DNA from: Leadbetterella sp040829825
GTDB taxonomy: Bacteria; Bacteroidota; Bacteroidia; Cytophagales; Spirosomataceae
Reading direction: 5' to 3' (one strand)
NCBI RefSeq assembly: GCF_040829825.1
Contig: NZ_JBFOLH010000004.1
Length of the DNA stretch: 64,000 bases
The notes under the pieces are model-generated. The model saw only the letters and a program-made list of their open reading frames with translations, had not been told where the DNA came from and made no database searches. Below, piece after piece: positions 1 through 8,424 of this stretch (within the stretch, counting starts at the first letter, position 1; each line of letters begins with the position of its first letter). A program made the translations under genes and the position numbers.

Positions 1-125
1 TCCTGGTTAGTTAGTACGGCTATAATATCTAACACTGAAAACCACCATTTAGCGTTTTCTTCATCCCAAACAGCCCGCACTTCACGGTCGTTAAAAAAAC
101 GTATGGATATTTTGGTATTGCTCAT
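1..125 (-). CDS. Bro-N (BRO/antirepressor-like) domain protein, N-terminal part only
   Basis: The first 41 residues are visible, starting from an ATG at 125 on the minus strand; the rest lies beyond the window edge. The stretch reads like the start of Bro-N domain proteins of the phage antirepressor/DinD type: an N-terminal strand followed by REVRAVWDEE, then KWWFSVLDIIAVLT. Bro-N domains are DNA-binding modules found in phage antirepressors and in chromosomal proteins of mobile-element origin. No C-terminal domain can be seen, so the exact subtype is open. The assignment rests on recognising the motif in a short fragment. Confidence 0.6.
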   Translation of the reverse strand, partial: MSNTKISIRFFNDREVRAVWDEENAKWWFSVLDIIAVLTNQ

Positions 126-238
126 TTATCTGCAAACTGTATTGTGATTAAAGTTACGATTTTTAGTTGAATCGACGACTCTGAGCGCTGGGAAAAATGG
201 GTGATCGTTATGGATTAGCCATCCCGGATATAATTTCG

Positions 239-246
239 TAAATTTG
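239..246 (+). promoter_or_regulatory. Candidate Bacteroidota -7 element for yjdM
   Basis: The octamer TAAATTTG matches the Bacteroidota primary-sigma -7 consensus TAnnTTTG and lies 20 nt before the yjdM start codon. No clear TTTG -33 box is seen; the nearest candidate is TTATGG around 208-213. The leader would be very short, so this is a plausible but unproven promoter. Confidence 0.35.
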
Positions 247-266
247 CCCGAAAATTACAGAAAACC

Positions 267-608
267 ATGTCCGAATTTCCTCCTTGTCCTAAATGCAATT
301 CCGAATACGTTTACCCTTCTGATAACCTGCTGATCTGCCCGGAGTGCTTTTATGAGTGGAACCCGGAAGAGGAACCGGCAGAAGCAGACGGCGCCCTGAA
401 AGTGCTGGATTCCAACGGAAACGAGCTAAAAGACGGAGATTCGGTGGTGATCATCAAAGACCTGCCCGTTAAGGGGGCTCCCAAGCCTATCAAGGCCGGC
501 ACCAAGGTAAAGAACATCCGGTTAACTGATGGCGATCACAATATTGACTGCAAAGTAGACGGCTTCGGGGCTATGGGACTGAAGTCGGAGTTTGTGCGCA
601 AGGCGTAA
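267..608 (+). CDS. yjdM: YjdM/PhnA-family zinc-ribbon protein
   Basis: A 113-residue protein with the full layout of the YjdM (formerly PhnA) family. An N-terminal zinc ribbon carries CPKC (residues 7-10) and CPEC (24-27). A basic small beta-barrel domain follows with VLDSNGNEL, DGDSVVIIKDL and the closing segment DGFGAMGLKSEFVRK. Length matches the family. Despite its old name the family is not part of phosphonate catabolism, and its molecular role is unsettled. The gene stands alone, flanked by a short upstream region and a gene-poor downstream stretch. Confidence 0.93.
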   Translation: MSEFPPCPKCNSEYVYPSDNLLICPECFYEWNPEEEPAEADGALKVLDSNGNELKDGDSVVIIKDLPVKGAPKPIKAGTKVKNIRLTDGDHNIDCKVDGFGAMGLKSEFVRKA

Positions 609-701
609 AAGAGATTGTAGCCCAAACGTCTTTTTGCCTGACTAAAAGCAGAAGCATTTGAAATTGTAGCAGAAAAATTGATTAGTAAAAGTGCTGACAG
701 T

Positions 702-866
702 TTATTCTCCCTCTAAAATTTTCAATAATTGCTCATTCAAATACAATTTTTCTTTCCCAACTTTTACGGATTTTAAAAAGCTGTTTTTTTCCAACGCTAT
801 TAAATAATTTCCGACTGTTTGCGGATTACCGATGTTTTCATCTATTAAATGTTGGCTTGGGACAAG
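702..866 (-). pseudogene. Remnant of a Fic-family protein C-terminus
   Basis: On the minus strand an open frame without a start codon encodes 54 residues ending in a stop at 702-704. It contains IGNPQTVGNYLIALEKN and KSVKVGKEKLYLNEQLLKIL. This resembles the winged-helix tail that closes many Fic/DOC-family proteins (pattern TASKYLxxLE..GxL.S.KVGKEKLYLN). No Fic core (HPFxxGNGR) or start is present upstream; the frame runs into AT-rich sequence with direct repeats. I read it as the eroded 3' end of a fic gene. It is short, so chance similarity cannot be excluded. Confidence 0.5.
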
Positions 867-926
867 GGTAAAAATATTAAAAATTTACTCTCGTTTTATT
901 AATAAGGGTAAGAATTACTCTCGTTT
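864..926. repeat. Two-unit direct repeat upstream of the Fic remnant
   Basis: Two units start with AAGGGTAA (864-871 and 904-911) and end with TTACTCTCGTT (885-895 and 915-925). Spacing inside the two units differs, so they are not a clean tandem array. They lie immediately beyond the point where the Fic-like frame loses similarity, and could be a decayed operator or element end. Confidence 0.5.
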
Positions 927-962
927 GTTCTTAAAACATTTCTGGCCTATTACCCGATTTGT

Positions 963-1883
963 TTACTTCAGGTTATCAAATATTTTACGCGAAACCTCAA
1001 ACGCCGTACCGTGACGTATGCCCTTAGGGAAAGTGACCTGATCGGAAACATCCTCCCAGTTTTTGAGGTCAGCAGAACGCACCGCGCCGTATTGTTTTTC
1101 CGTGTACTTATCAAAATACACATATACGGAGTCTCCCACCAGCAGGGGCGCCGGGCCTTCCGCCCAGTAGTTTCCGGTAATGGGCGCAGATACTTCTACG
1201 GGGAAGTCAAAGGGTTTATCGCTAACCGTTAAACGGATATTCTTCTCCGGCGGGTTGGAGTTCTCGTTCTTTAAAAACATATAATAGCGGCCTCCTTTTT
1301 CCAGTATGGCGCAGTCGATTACCGAAAAACCCGGTTCAAAATACAGGCGGGTGTCGCTGAAATTTTTGAAGTCTTTGGTGGTTACGTAGTACATGCGGTG
1401 ATTGAGGCCTTTTTCACTTTCGGATGTAGGCACTTCGGGGAATGCCCCGGGAATCGTCGATGCCCAGAAGATGTAAAATGTCTTGTCCTTTTTATCGTAA
1501 AAGAGCTCGGGTGCCCAGGCGTTTTTAGTGCCTTCAAATTTCTCCATTACGGGGATATTCTGTTGTGCAGACCAGTTCTTCAGGTCGCGGGAGGAAGCAT
1601 AGCCTATGCCCTGATCCCACCACCCGGTGGTCCAGACCATATGGAAAACCCCTTCCTCATCCTGCACTATGCTGGGATCACGCATCAGCTTATCTTTGCC
1701 GATTTCTGGCCTCAGATATACGGAATCGTTGCCCAATGCCTGCCATTCTTTCCCGTCTTCACTGTAGGCCAGGTGCAGTCCGTCACCATTGCCGTTAAAG
1801 TAGGAAAAAAGATAGACGGGTTTTTCCGGCGTTGAACACGACATTGTCAAAACAAGGGGAAGCAGAACAGGCAGTAATTTCAT
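963..1883 (-). CDS. GH43-like family lipoprotein (five-bladed beta-propeller glycosidase)
   Basis: A probable exported hydrolase of about 306 residues. The ATG at 1883 is preferred because it directly begins a lipoprotein signal (MKLLPVLLPLV, lipobox ending TMSC); an upstream ATG at 1907 would add eight polar residues. Sequence features fit GH43-type propellers: repeated blades with LHLAYSEDGKEW, RDPSIV (the usual RDP segment carrying a catalytic-site Asp), WAPELFYD, and YWAEGPAPL (probable general-acid Glu). GH43 enzymes usually remove arabinose or related sugars from side chains. Substrate cannot be read from the sequence. It is the most distal gene on this strand of the rhamnogalacturonan locus, separated by 40 nt from GH28. 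Confidence 0.75.
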   Translation of the reverse strand: MKLLPVLLPLVLTMSCSTPEKPVYLFSYFNGNGDGLHLAYSEDGKEWQALGNDSVYLRPEIGKDKLMRDPSIVQDEEGVFHMVWTTGWWDQGIGYASSRDLKNWSAQQNIPVMEKFEGTKNAWAPELFYDKKDKTFYIFWASTIPGAFPEVPTSESEKGLNHRMYYVTTKDFKNFSDTRLYFEPGFSVIDCAILEKGGRYYMFLKNENSNPPEKNIRLTVSDKPFDFPVEVSAPITGNYWAEGPAPLLVGDSVYVYFDKYTEKQYGAVRSADLKNWEDVSDQVTFPKGIRHGTAFEVSRKIFDNLK

Positions 1884-1923
1884 TTTATTTTCAGTATTTC
1901 CGGTCAAATATAACTATAGGGAA

Positions 1924-3312
1924 TCAGTTTTCCGGCAGATGCTCTACGCCTTTGAATTCATCAAAACGTACCTTCTTTTCCTTCACATTTTCCGCGTGGG
2001 TCACCTTACTGATGAATTTATTTACCTTGCCCACTTTTACGTTTTGAATAGTTACATTTTTCACGGGAAGCCGGGCATCGCCTTTGATCTCATAAATAGC
2101 ATCTGCCGATTCACAGGTAACATTTTTAAGCGAGATATTTTCAATCCGGGAAATCCGCTCTTCGAGGGTAGGCACCAGGTCACGCCACTGGTAGAGCACA
2201 TCGGTATCAATCTCAAAAACACGCATGGTGGTGCCTGACCGTACGTTTTCCATGTAAATATTTTCTACGAAACCGCCTCTGCGATGGTTGGTTTTGATGA
2301 AGAAAAAGCGGTGTACCGATTTTGGGGCGGTACAATCATGCATGTAAATATTACGCACCCCGCCCGACATCTCACTGCCGATACCCAACAGGGTGTGGCC
2401 TTCCAGGATGGTACAATTGCGGATCACGATGTTCTCACAGGGAGTGTTCAGGCGCCAGGCGTCCCGGTTCCGGCCTGCCTTGATCACCACCGCATCATCG
2501 CCCTGGTCAAAGGTACAGTTCTCTACCAGGAAATTCCGGCTCATTTCCAGGTCTATGCCGTCGTTATTGTGGCCGTGCGCTTTCACGTCGAGATTCCTGA
2601 CCACCCCGTCGTTACACATATACAGGTGGATGGTCCAGAACGGGCTTTCACGGATCATGAAGCCGTCAAGCAGCACATTTTTGCACCGGTTAAAGTGGAT
2701 GAGGTGCGGGCGGAGGTGATTCTCCCCTTCGGCCATCTGGCGTTGCTGCACCGGCACATCCGTAGAAGCCATCGTGTACAGGTTTTTCAGGGCATCCAGG
2801 TGCAGTTGGGGTCGTCCGAACCAGGTTTTCCAGAGGTCCATATCCGGCTGTAACATGCCTTTGCCCGTGATAGCAATATTCTCACATTCCAAGGCATACA
2901 CCAATGGCGAATAGTTATAGCACTCCATTCCTTCCCAGGAAGTCATCACTGCGGGGAGGTAGTCTTCCGGCTTGTCGGAAAACCGCAATACAGCTCCTTC
3001 CTGCAGGTGGAGATTGACGTTATTTTTAAAGTGTACCGGGCCGGTAAGCCATGTTCCCGGGGGTACCACCACCCGTCCGCCGCCAGCCTTGTTACAGGCT
3101 TCAATAGCAGCGGCAATGGCCCGGGTATTACTGGTTTTCCCGTCATTCACTGCACCAAAATCCGTGATGGGGAAATCTCTTTCCGGGAACACAAAAACCC
3201 GGATCGGCTCCATTTTAAAAGGAGCTTTTACGTTTACAGTTTCATATTTCTGGGCCGATACCGGAAGGGCAAGCAGGTATACCCATGCAGTGACCGCGAC
3301 TATTCTTATCAT
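1924..3312 (-). CDS. GH28 family glycoside hydrolase (polygalacturonase/rhamnogalacturonan hydrolase type)
   Basis: A 462-residue exported protein with a Sec signal (MIRIVAVTAWVYLLALPVSAQ) and a right-handed beta-helix. It opens with FPITDFGAVNDGKTSNTRAI and AACN..GGGRVVVPPGTW, typical GH28 N-terminal motifs. Catalytic aspartates are expected at NNDGID (about 249-254) and QGDD (about 270-273). The later GIGSEMSGG segment stands where classical polygalacturonases have GHG, and FIKTNHRRGG replaces the RIK motif. GH28 enzymes hydrolyse galacturonic-acid linkages in pectin. Given its neighbours, it probably acts on rhamnogalacturonan fragments, but exo or endo action is not readable. Confidence 0.88.
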   Translation of the reverse strand: MIRIVAVTAWVYLLALPVSAQKYETVNVKAPFKMEPIRVFVFPERDFPITDFGAVNDGKTSNTRAIAAAIEACNKAGGGRVVVPPGTWLTGPVHFKNNVNLHLQEGAVLRFSDKPEDYLPAVMTSWEGMECYNYSPLVYALECENIAITGKGMLQPDMDLWKTWFGRPQLHLDALKNLYTMASTDVPVQQRQMAEGENHLRPHLIHFNRCKNVLLDGFMIRESPFWTIHLYMCNDGVVRNLDVKAHGHNNDGIDLEMSRNFLVENCTFDQGDDAVVIKAGRNRDAWRLNTPCENIVIRNCTILEGHTLLGIGSEMSGGVRNIYMHDCTAPKSVHRFFFIKTNHRRGGFVENIYMENVRSGTTMRVFEIDTDVLYQWRDLVPTLEERISRIENISLKNVTCESADAIYEIKGDARLPVKNVTIQNVKVGKVNKFISKVTHAENVKEKKVRFDEFKGVEHLPEN

Positions 3313-3367
3313 CTTTTTACAATTTCAGTTCCGGATAGTTTATTGTGGATATCGGGCGGATATGTTT

Positions 3368-6133
3368 TTACTTCGGATTCACCCTCTCCATCTCCCGAAT
3401 CACCACCGGCCCCAGCAACCCGGAAGGCATAACTTCCCACTCATCAAATTTTGTGTTTTTGTAGGTGATACTCACAAAGTTGATTTCGTGGAATATGCGC
3501 CAGTTCACGCCGCGCCGGTCATAGTCGCGGATGCGGTTAGCAGGGAGGTTAGTCACTTCTACTTCCAGGGTATTCTCTCCGTTTTCCAGGAATTGGCCAA
3601 TGTTTATTTCAAAAGGCACGGAGAAGAGGGTTCCGGCATCCCGGCCGTTGACCCGCACGCGAGCGCTCTCCCGTACATCGCCCAGGCTCAGAAGGTATTC
3701 CCGGTTTGGCTTTTTGTGAAAGTCAAATTTTACGGCGTATTTTCCTGTGCCTGTGTTGATTTTCAATGTTTCATTTTCCAATGCTGTCCATGAGGTCGGG
3801 TTATCAGGTTTGAAATGCTCTTTTACCTCTGGGGTACTCTCCGGGAAACTGAGCTCCCAGCCGTTTTTCAGTTCCGTTTCATGGCCGGAGGGGGCATAGT
3901 ACGGCCAGTTTTCGGCTTTGACTCTGTCCGTGGAAAAGGTTTTCAGGATAAGCGACTGCCCCGGTTTGAGCTGCAGGTATACCTCGGTGCGGCCCTTGTT
4001 TTTTCGCAGTGCCGCCCGGCCTGATTTTCCGGTCATGGGATCAAAGATCAGTGCGGAGGTAGCCGCCACACTGAGAGAAACCCAGTCGTCTACCGTGGTG
4101 TTTTTCAGCAGGGTCATAAAGTACAGGTGTCCTTCGCTGTGCTTTTTGCGGATAAGCTGCCCGCCAAAGTCGGTCTTGAACGGTTCTTTTCCTTCCGAAA
4201 AATCCGCCAGAAAATCCCGGGATCCGGTGATGATCCGCCCTTTTCCGAAAGTATGGGTTTGCGTTTTAGTGAACGGGGAGATTTCAGGAAGCCGGGCCAA
4301 AAGCGCTTTCAGAGCAGCCTGTCTTTCTGCCTGATCCTGTAAACCTGGCACATCGGTCGGATAATGGTCTGTAAAGATGACCGTAGCCCCTTCTTCTGCC
4401 AGCTTCAGCAGGTGATTCAGGGTTTCCGGGGGAATGGCCTTGGCAGCCGGTACGATGATGGCCTTGTAACGGCTTCCGCCCTGCGTCTGCAGCTGTCCGT
4501 CCTGAACCGTAGTGGTTTTGATATACGTATCCGAGATATAGTCGGGGTCAAAGCCGCTCTGCATGATCTTTTCAGCCAGGTCACAGAATTCGGGCAGGCG
4601 CTCACGCATGCCGTGAATGGCGAAAGTGGTGAAGATGCTGCCTCTCTGCCCCGCCCAGATGTCGTAAACCGGGAAGTAGAGCAGGAAATCGTTATCGGGT
4701 TTTGTGCTTTGCAGAAACGACTGCACCCGGGTCACATAGTTAAAAAATGCCGGTGCGTCTTTCCAGATGCTGTTGGTGGGCGACATGTCTACCGAGGCAT
4801 AAAATTTCCATCCCGGCCAGGCGGCATCCTGAGGGGAATACGTGCTTCCGTGAAAGTACACATGGTTCACCCCGGCGGTAAACATCTGGTCGATCTCCGG
4901 CTTGCACTGGCTCAGAGAGCTGCGGAAATGCTCGGTGAGCCAGGTGAAGGTCTCGGCCGAAGTAAGGGGCTTGCCGGTGATATTGGCCGCAGAAGAGGCA
5001 TATTTCAGAATGGTGGGATCGCCATCGTTTTTCTTACGGATGGAATCTTTCCGCAGACCGGGGATATCGAAATCAGAGATGCCGAAGGTCTCACATTCCG
5101 GGATATCCACAGCGGCGTACAGGTCGATCAGGTTGGCGGGTGAACCGTGGGCCTGGTTTTTGGTAGCGGCACCATGCCCGTGGGCCCAGTCGGTCCAGAC
5201 GGCCGTAAAATTATCTTTCAGGATTTCGCCCAAGGTTTCGCGGTAGTCGGAGATGACCCGCACGGAGGTTTCCGTACGCCCGTCATCCAGGAGCTCCGGG
5301 AGGTGCTCTTCCAGCTTATAGCCTCTTCTCCGGTAAAATTCCCGGAGGAAGTCCGGGGTCCAGTCGGCCCCGTATACTTCGTAAGAATCATTAAAGAAGT
5401 TCTTCGGGTAGGGGGCTCCGCTGGTTTGAAAAGCGGTATCAAACTTCGCCAGGTAACGTTTTACGGCTTCTTTATCGAAATGGTTTAACACATAGCCCTG
5501 TCCGCCGGGGGCCGCCCGTTTCACTTTCTGGAGGGTCTTGCCCACGTACAGGGCCACCATTTGCCCGTCTTCCGGCGGGGTATAGCTGAAAAGTCCTCTT
5601 TCGCCCACCTGGTGGGTGGCATCTATTACCTGCCCTGAGGCCAGGTAGATCATGACCTTGCTGAGTCGGGCGTTTTTATCGCCCTGGGCGTCGAATTTTT
5701 CTACGATCAGCTCGCCTTTTTTCAGGGAAAACCGGTCGAAGACGGCTTTGCTCGCCGCATCTTCCAGGCTGATTTCCGGCCCGCCGAACGGCCAGCCGGT
5801 GCCGGTGTTCATGTCTACGTTCATGCCCAGGCGTTTTGCTTCTGACTGAGTGAATGCCAGCATACGCATCCAGGACGGTAAGAGGAAATTGCGGTAGTGA
5901 TTCTCCCTGCCTTTCACGCCGTAAATGGGGGTGATCTCTACCCCGCCTATGCCGGCCCTGCTCATGGCTTCGAGGTTATAGGTGAGGCCGGCAGAGTCTA
6001 CATCGCTGCCCAGCCACCACCAGCGGGTGTGGGGTTTACTTTCGGTGGTGATTTCGGGCCAGGAGGTGGTGATGGGGGCGGTGGTGCAGCTGCAGAGGGA
6101 GAGGAGGAGGAAGAGTGCGCTCCATCTGCCCAA
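3368..6133 (-). CDS. GH106 family alpha-L-rhamnosidase
   Basis: A large exported hydrolase of about 921 residues. The N-terminal motif KPHTRWWWLGSDVD, then GIGGVEITPIYG and MNTGTGWPFGGP are hallmark GH106 segments; the C-terminal part has a galactose-binding-like jelly roll (VRVNGRDAGTLF, NTLEVEVTNLPANRIRDYD). I place the start at a TTG (6131-6133), which gives a clean lipoprotein signal (LGRWSALFLLLSL, Cys soon after). The longest ATG frame starts at 6277 but runs through a palindromic repeat (6155-6226) that translates to the RQAQGD/LSLSKG peptides typical of such repeats. GH106 releases L-rhamnose, here probably from rhamnogalacturonan oligosaccharides. Confidence 0.88.
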   Translation of the reverse strand: MGRWSALFLLLSLCSCTTAPITTSWPEITTESKPHTRWWWLGSDVDSAGLTYNLEAMSRAGIGGVEITPIYGVKGRENHYRNFLLPSWMRMLAFTQSEAKRLGMNVDMNTGTGWPFGGPEISLEDAASKAVFDRFSLKKGELIVEKFDAQGDKNARLSKVMIYLASGQVIDATHQVGERGLFSYTPPEDGQMVALYVGKTLQKVKRAAPGGQGYVLNHFDKEAVKRYLAKFDTAFQTSGAPYPKNFFNDSYEVYGADWTPDFLREFYRRRGYKLEEHLPELLDDGRTETSVRVISDYRETLGEILKDNFTAVWTDWAHGHGAATKNQAHGSPANLIDLYAAVDIPECETFGISDFDIPGLRKDSIRKKNDGDPTILKYASSAANITGKPLTSAETFTWLTEHFRSSLSQCKPEIDQMFTAGVNHVYFHGSTYSPQDAAWPGWKFYASVDMSPTNSIWKDAPAFFNYVTRVQSFLQSTKPDNDFLLYFPVYDIWAGQRGSIFTTFAIHGMRERLPEFCDLAEKIMQSGFDPDYISDTYIKTTTVQDGQLQTQGGSRYKAIIVPAAKAIPPETLNHLLKLAEEGATVIFTDHYPTDVPGLQDQAERQAALKALLARLPEISPFTKTQTHTFGKGRIITGSRDFLADFSEGKEPFKTDFGGQLIRKKHSEGHLYFMTLLKNTTVDDWVSLSVAATSALIFDPMTGKSGRAALRKNKGRTEVYLQLKPGQSLILKTFSTDRVKAENWPYYAPSGHETELKNGWELSFPESTPEVKEHFKPDNPTSWTALENETLKINTGTGKYAVKFDFHKKPNREYLLSLGDVRESARVRVNGRDAGTLFSVPFEINIGQFLENGENTLEVEVTNLPANRIRDYDRRGVNWRIFHEINFVSITYKNTKFDEWEVMPSGLLGPVVIREMERVNPK

Positions 6134-6154
6134 GTGGGTAAATTTTAGTGTTGT

Positions 6155-6226
6155 GCCCTTCGACAAGCTCAGGGTGACAATGGTTACACACTTGTCGCAA
6201 CTGTCACCCTGAGCTTGTCGAAGGGC
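6155..6226. repeat. Palindromic dispersed repeat in the 5' end of the GH106 gene
   Basis: Two perfectly complementary 25-nt arms (6155-6179 and 6202-6226) enclose a 22-nt loop. The arm core, CTTCGACAAGCTCAGGGTGA, is a widespread type of intergenic hairpin repeat. It sits 21 nt upstream of the proposed TTG start of the rhamnosidase gene and extends its frame upstream without a stop. Confidence 0.9.
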
Positions 6227-6264
6227 ATGAGCGATAGAAGGAAACCATTTGAGTAAGCTAAAAA

Positions 6265-6455
6265 CCATCTGAAGCATATTCTTAACTGATGTTACGCATT
6301 TCGTGAAATAGATTTAACCACATAGATTTTAGAAAGAAAAGGAGACATTAGGGAAATCCATTTCCATCGCATAGCTATGTGAAACAGGTTTACATGTCCT
6401 GATGAAATCTCTTTAATCTATGTATCTATTGTGGTTTGGACAATAGTATGTAACA
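6265..6455. repeat. MITE-like element, long copy
   Basis: This gene-free stretch between the GH28 and GH106 genes is related in inverse orientation to 46079-46175. Shared blocks are ACTATT-CAAACCACA-TAGATACATAG at one end and AAAATCTATGTGGTTAAAT...GCGTAAC...ATATGCT-CAGA at the other. The outer parts form imperfect inverted repeats (AACCACA..TAGA). This copy holds about 95 nt of internal sequence that the other lacks. No coding potential is apparent; this is a probable non-autonomous mobile element or decayed relic. Confidence 0.65.
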
Positions 6456-6462
6456 TATATCC

Positions 6463-7944
6463 TTAATTTTTCATTTCAAAATCACTTCCCTTCACTTCAA
6501 AACCCGTCACATTTTTCAGAAGGTACGGTTTAACCCCCGTAGGCAGCGGTGTCCGGTAATTTCCTACCCGTATCCCCTGCACATCTTCCAGCCAGAGGGA
6601 TGGCCGGAGATCTTCCTTCTCAAAAGAAAGCTGCACATTATTTAACGCTACGTTTTTGGCATGGCGGATAAAAAACCCGGAGGCGGGAATGGTGCCGAAC
6701 ATCCAGGGCTCGGGATATAGCTTTTCGTTTTCCGGCGGGGTCAGGAGGCCGTCTTCACGGGTACCGCCGCCTTTGAAGTGAATCCGGATGTTCTGAAGGG
6801 TTACATCTTCAATATTGTGCCCGGGGATACCACTGATGATGCAGGAATAACGGGAATCGGCATTGTAAACGTTGATATTACTTAGGGTAATACGGGCCAT
6901 CCGCCCCACAGCCGTACCTTCCGGGCTGCGCATCCGGGCGCCCAGGCGGAGGAACAGGGGGGCATTCACGATATCGCGCATAGTAATATTACTGATGACC
7001 ACATCTTCCAGGAAGCCCCCGTCTACGGTTTCGAGGGCAAGGCCACGGCAGCGCTCAAACACGCAGTTGGAAATGGCGATGTTCCGGAAGCCGCCGCTCG
7101 ATTCGGTTCCGAATTTGATCCGGCCGGTCACAAATCCCTGGTCGGGTGCCTGGGGTTCATCGCGCTGAAAGGTGCCGTTGATCACCGAGCCTTTGTCGTA
7201 CCCGCTGACAAAGCAATTGGTGATGGTCACATTTTCCGTGTCCCGCACAAAACCCAGGGCATAGCTGCTTTTCAGAACGATGGCATCGTCCCAGGGAGAA
7301 TTCACCGTGCAGTCGGAAATCCTAACATCCCGGCAGGCGTCGATATCGAATCCGTCGCGGTTGGTATCTACCGTTATATTATGCAGGGTGAGGTTATCCA
7401 CACCGGTGGCCAGCAGGGCAAAATGCCCGCAGTTGACCATGGAAATATCTTTTATGGTCACGTTCCGGCACAGCTTGAGGCTGATGGCCTTATTACCCAC
7501 GCCCGGCAGGCGACTTTCCTCACGCGTAAGGCCCGCTCCGTTGATTTTTCCGAAACCGGTGATGCTGATATTTTCCAGCCCGATGCCCCAGATCAGGCTG
7601 TTTTTCCAATGGCTGTGGCCGAAGTCCTGGTAGCGGTTATGCGGGTTTTCTTCCGCCACATCGTATCCTGAATCTTTTCCCGGAAATGCGGCCAGGATTT
7701 CTGCGCCGGCATCGAGGTAAAGGTGAATATTGCTTTGCAAACGGATGGAGTAGCTGAGGTAGATACCGGCAGGCAGTAGCACGGTTCCGCCGCCTTTTTG
7801 GGCGGCGGCGTCAATGGCGGCATTGATGGCCGGGGAGTCCAGGGTGGTGCCGTTGCCGGCTGCGCCGAAGTCACGGACGTTATATACCTGGGGGTAGGCT
7901 TTAAATGTCGTTAAAGTCAAAAATATGAATATACAAATTCTCAT
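6463..7944 (-). CDS. GH28 family glycoside hydrolase (second copy)
   Basis: A 493-residue exported beta-helix hydrolase. The ATG at 7944 is chosen because it begins the signal peptide (MRICIFIFLTLTTFKAYPQ); an ATG at 7989 would add a charged extension. GH28 motifs are YNVRDFGAAGNGTTLDSPAINAA near the N-terminus, NRDGFDID (about 195-202, catalytic Asp) and SPWDDAIVLKSS (about 216-227, the paired Asp). It is clearly distinct from the other GH28 in the locus (no extended identity), so the two probably differ in linkage or product. It is encoded just downstream of the AT-rich islet that interrupts the locus. Confidence 0.87.
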   Translation of the reverse strand: MRICIFIFLTLTTFKAYPQVYNVRDFGAAGNGTTLDSPAINAAIDAAAQKGGGTVLLPAGIYLSYSIRLQSNIHLYLDAGAEILAAFPGKDSGYDVAEENPHNRYQDFGHSHWKNSLIWGIGLENISITGFGKINGAGLTREESRLPGVGNKAISLKLCRNVTIKDISMVNCGHFALLATGVDNLTLHNITVDTNRDGFDIDACRDVRISDCTVNSPWDDAIVLKSSYALGFVRDTENVTITNCFVSGYDKGSVINGTFQRDEPQAPDQGFVTGRIKFGTESSGGFRNIAISNCVFERCRGLALETVDGGFLEDVVISNITMRDIVNAPLFLRLGARMRSPEGTAVGRMARITLSNINVYNADSRYSCIISGIPGHNIEDVTLQNIRIHFKGGGTREDGLLTPPENEKLYPEPWMFGTIPASGFFIRHAKNVALNNVQLSFEKEDLRPSLWLEDVQGIRVGNYRTPLPTGVKPYLLKNVTGFEVKGSDFEMKN

Positions 7945-8048
7945 GAACAATACCACATTTCGAAATCTCTTAATTATTACACCATTCAAAAATGTTAGAA
8001 CTATTTTTACCTTTTTTATTGTTGTTTTTACATATATTATTCATCCTA

Positions 8049-8195
8049 ATGAAAGCTACATTCACATTACATGTAAATGAAATAGATCATAATCTCCTTG
8101 AAGCAATAAAAAGGCTCTTCAAAAACAAAACAATTACAATTACTGTAGAAGACATTTTGGAAGATAAAGCTACACTTAATCCAAAAGAGTCATAG
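8049..8195 (+). CDS. Small antitoxin-like hypothetical protein
   Basis: A 48-residue frame starting at the ATG at 8049 (a longer frame from 7992 would add a very hydrophobic AT-rich leader, which I doubt). The peptide MKATFTLHVNEIDHN...IKRLFKNKTITITVED has one strand, one helix and an acidic tail. This resembles the small orphan antitoxin-like proteins common in Bacteroidota, which usually precede a RelE/ParE or PIN toxin. No toxin frame follows. It is the only plus-strand frame inside the minus-strand locus and lies in markedly AT-rich DNA. Confidence 0.45.
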   Translation: MKATFTLHVNEIDHNLLEAIKRLFKNKTITITVEDILEDKATLNPKES

Positions 8196-8277
8196 AAAAA
8201 TGCCACCATTATACAATACCTGAATTATATTGAAAAGAACTTTTTTGATTAATTATTTTGTCTTTCAGACAGACTTA

Positions 8278-8296
8278 ACTTTTTTTCAAAAAAAGT
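8278..8296. terminator. A/T-rich perfect palindrome, possible terminator
   Basis: A 19-nt perfect palindrome (ACTTTTTTT-C-AAAAAAAGT) lies 82 nt after the small plus-strand ORF. It could end transcription on either strand, but the stem lacks G/C pairs except at the outer end, so efficiency is doubtful. Confidence 0.3.
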
Positions 8297-8324
8297 AAGC
8301 GGTAGCGGCCGACCGTAAAAAACA

Positions 8325-8424
8325 TTCACAAAATAATGTCCTCCTGAAAAATTTGATTACCAGCACAGTACCACAAAACAATCGCTTTGTAAATCAAATT
8401 TTACAGACGGACTATTTTGTGAGA
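8325..8424. repeat. Imperfect inverted-repeat element in the AT-rich islet
   Basis: Arms at 8325-8358 and 8391-8424 are imperfect inverted copies (both contain CACAAAATA near the outer end and AAATTTGATT near the inner end). The loop is 32 nt. It lies in the 294-nt gene-free stretch directly downstream of the shortened DUF4450 gene. It may be a MITE-like insertion. Confidence 0.6.

Noticed and set aside
864..926. CRISPR-like direct repeats
   Set aside because: Only two short, unequal units; no regular spacers and no cas genes in the window.
832..1014. Plus-strand open frame of 60 codons
   Set aside because: AT-rich, overlaps the 3' end of the GH43-like gene, and the opposite strand has the better supported Fic remnant.
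4364..5143. Long antisense frame (259 codons) opposite the GH106 gene
   Set aside because: Mirror frame of a GC-rich conserved gene; no signal, domain or independent start context.
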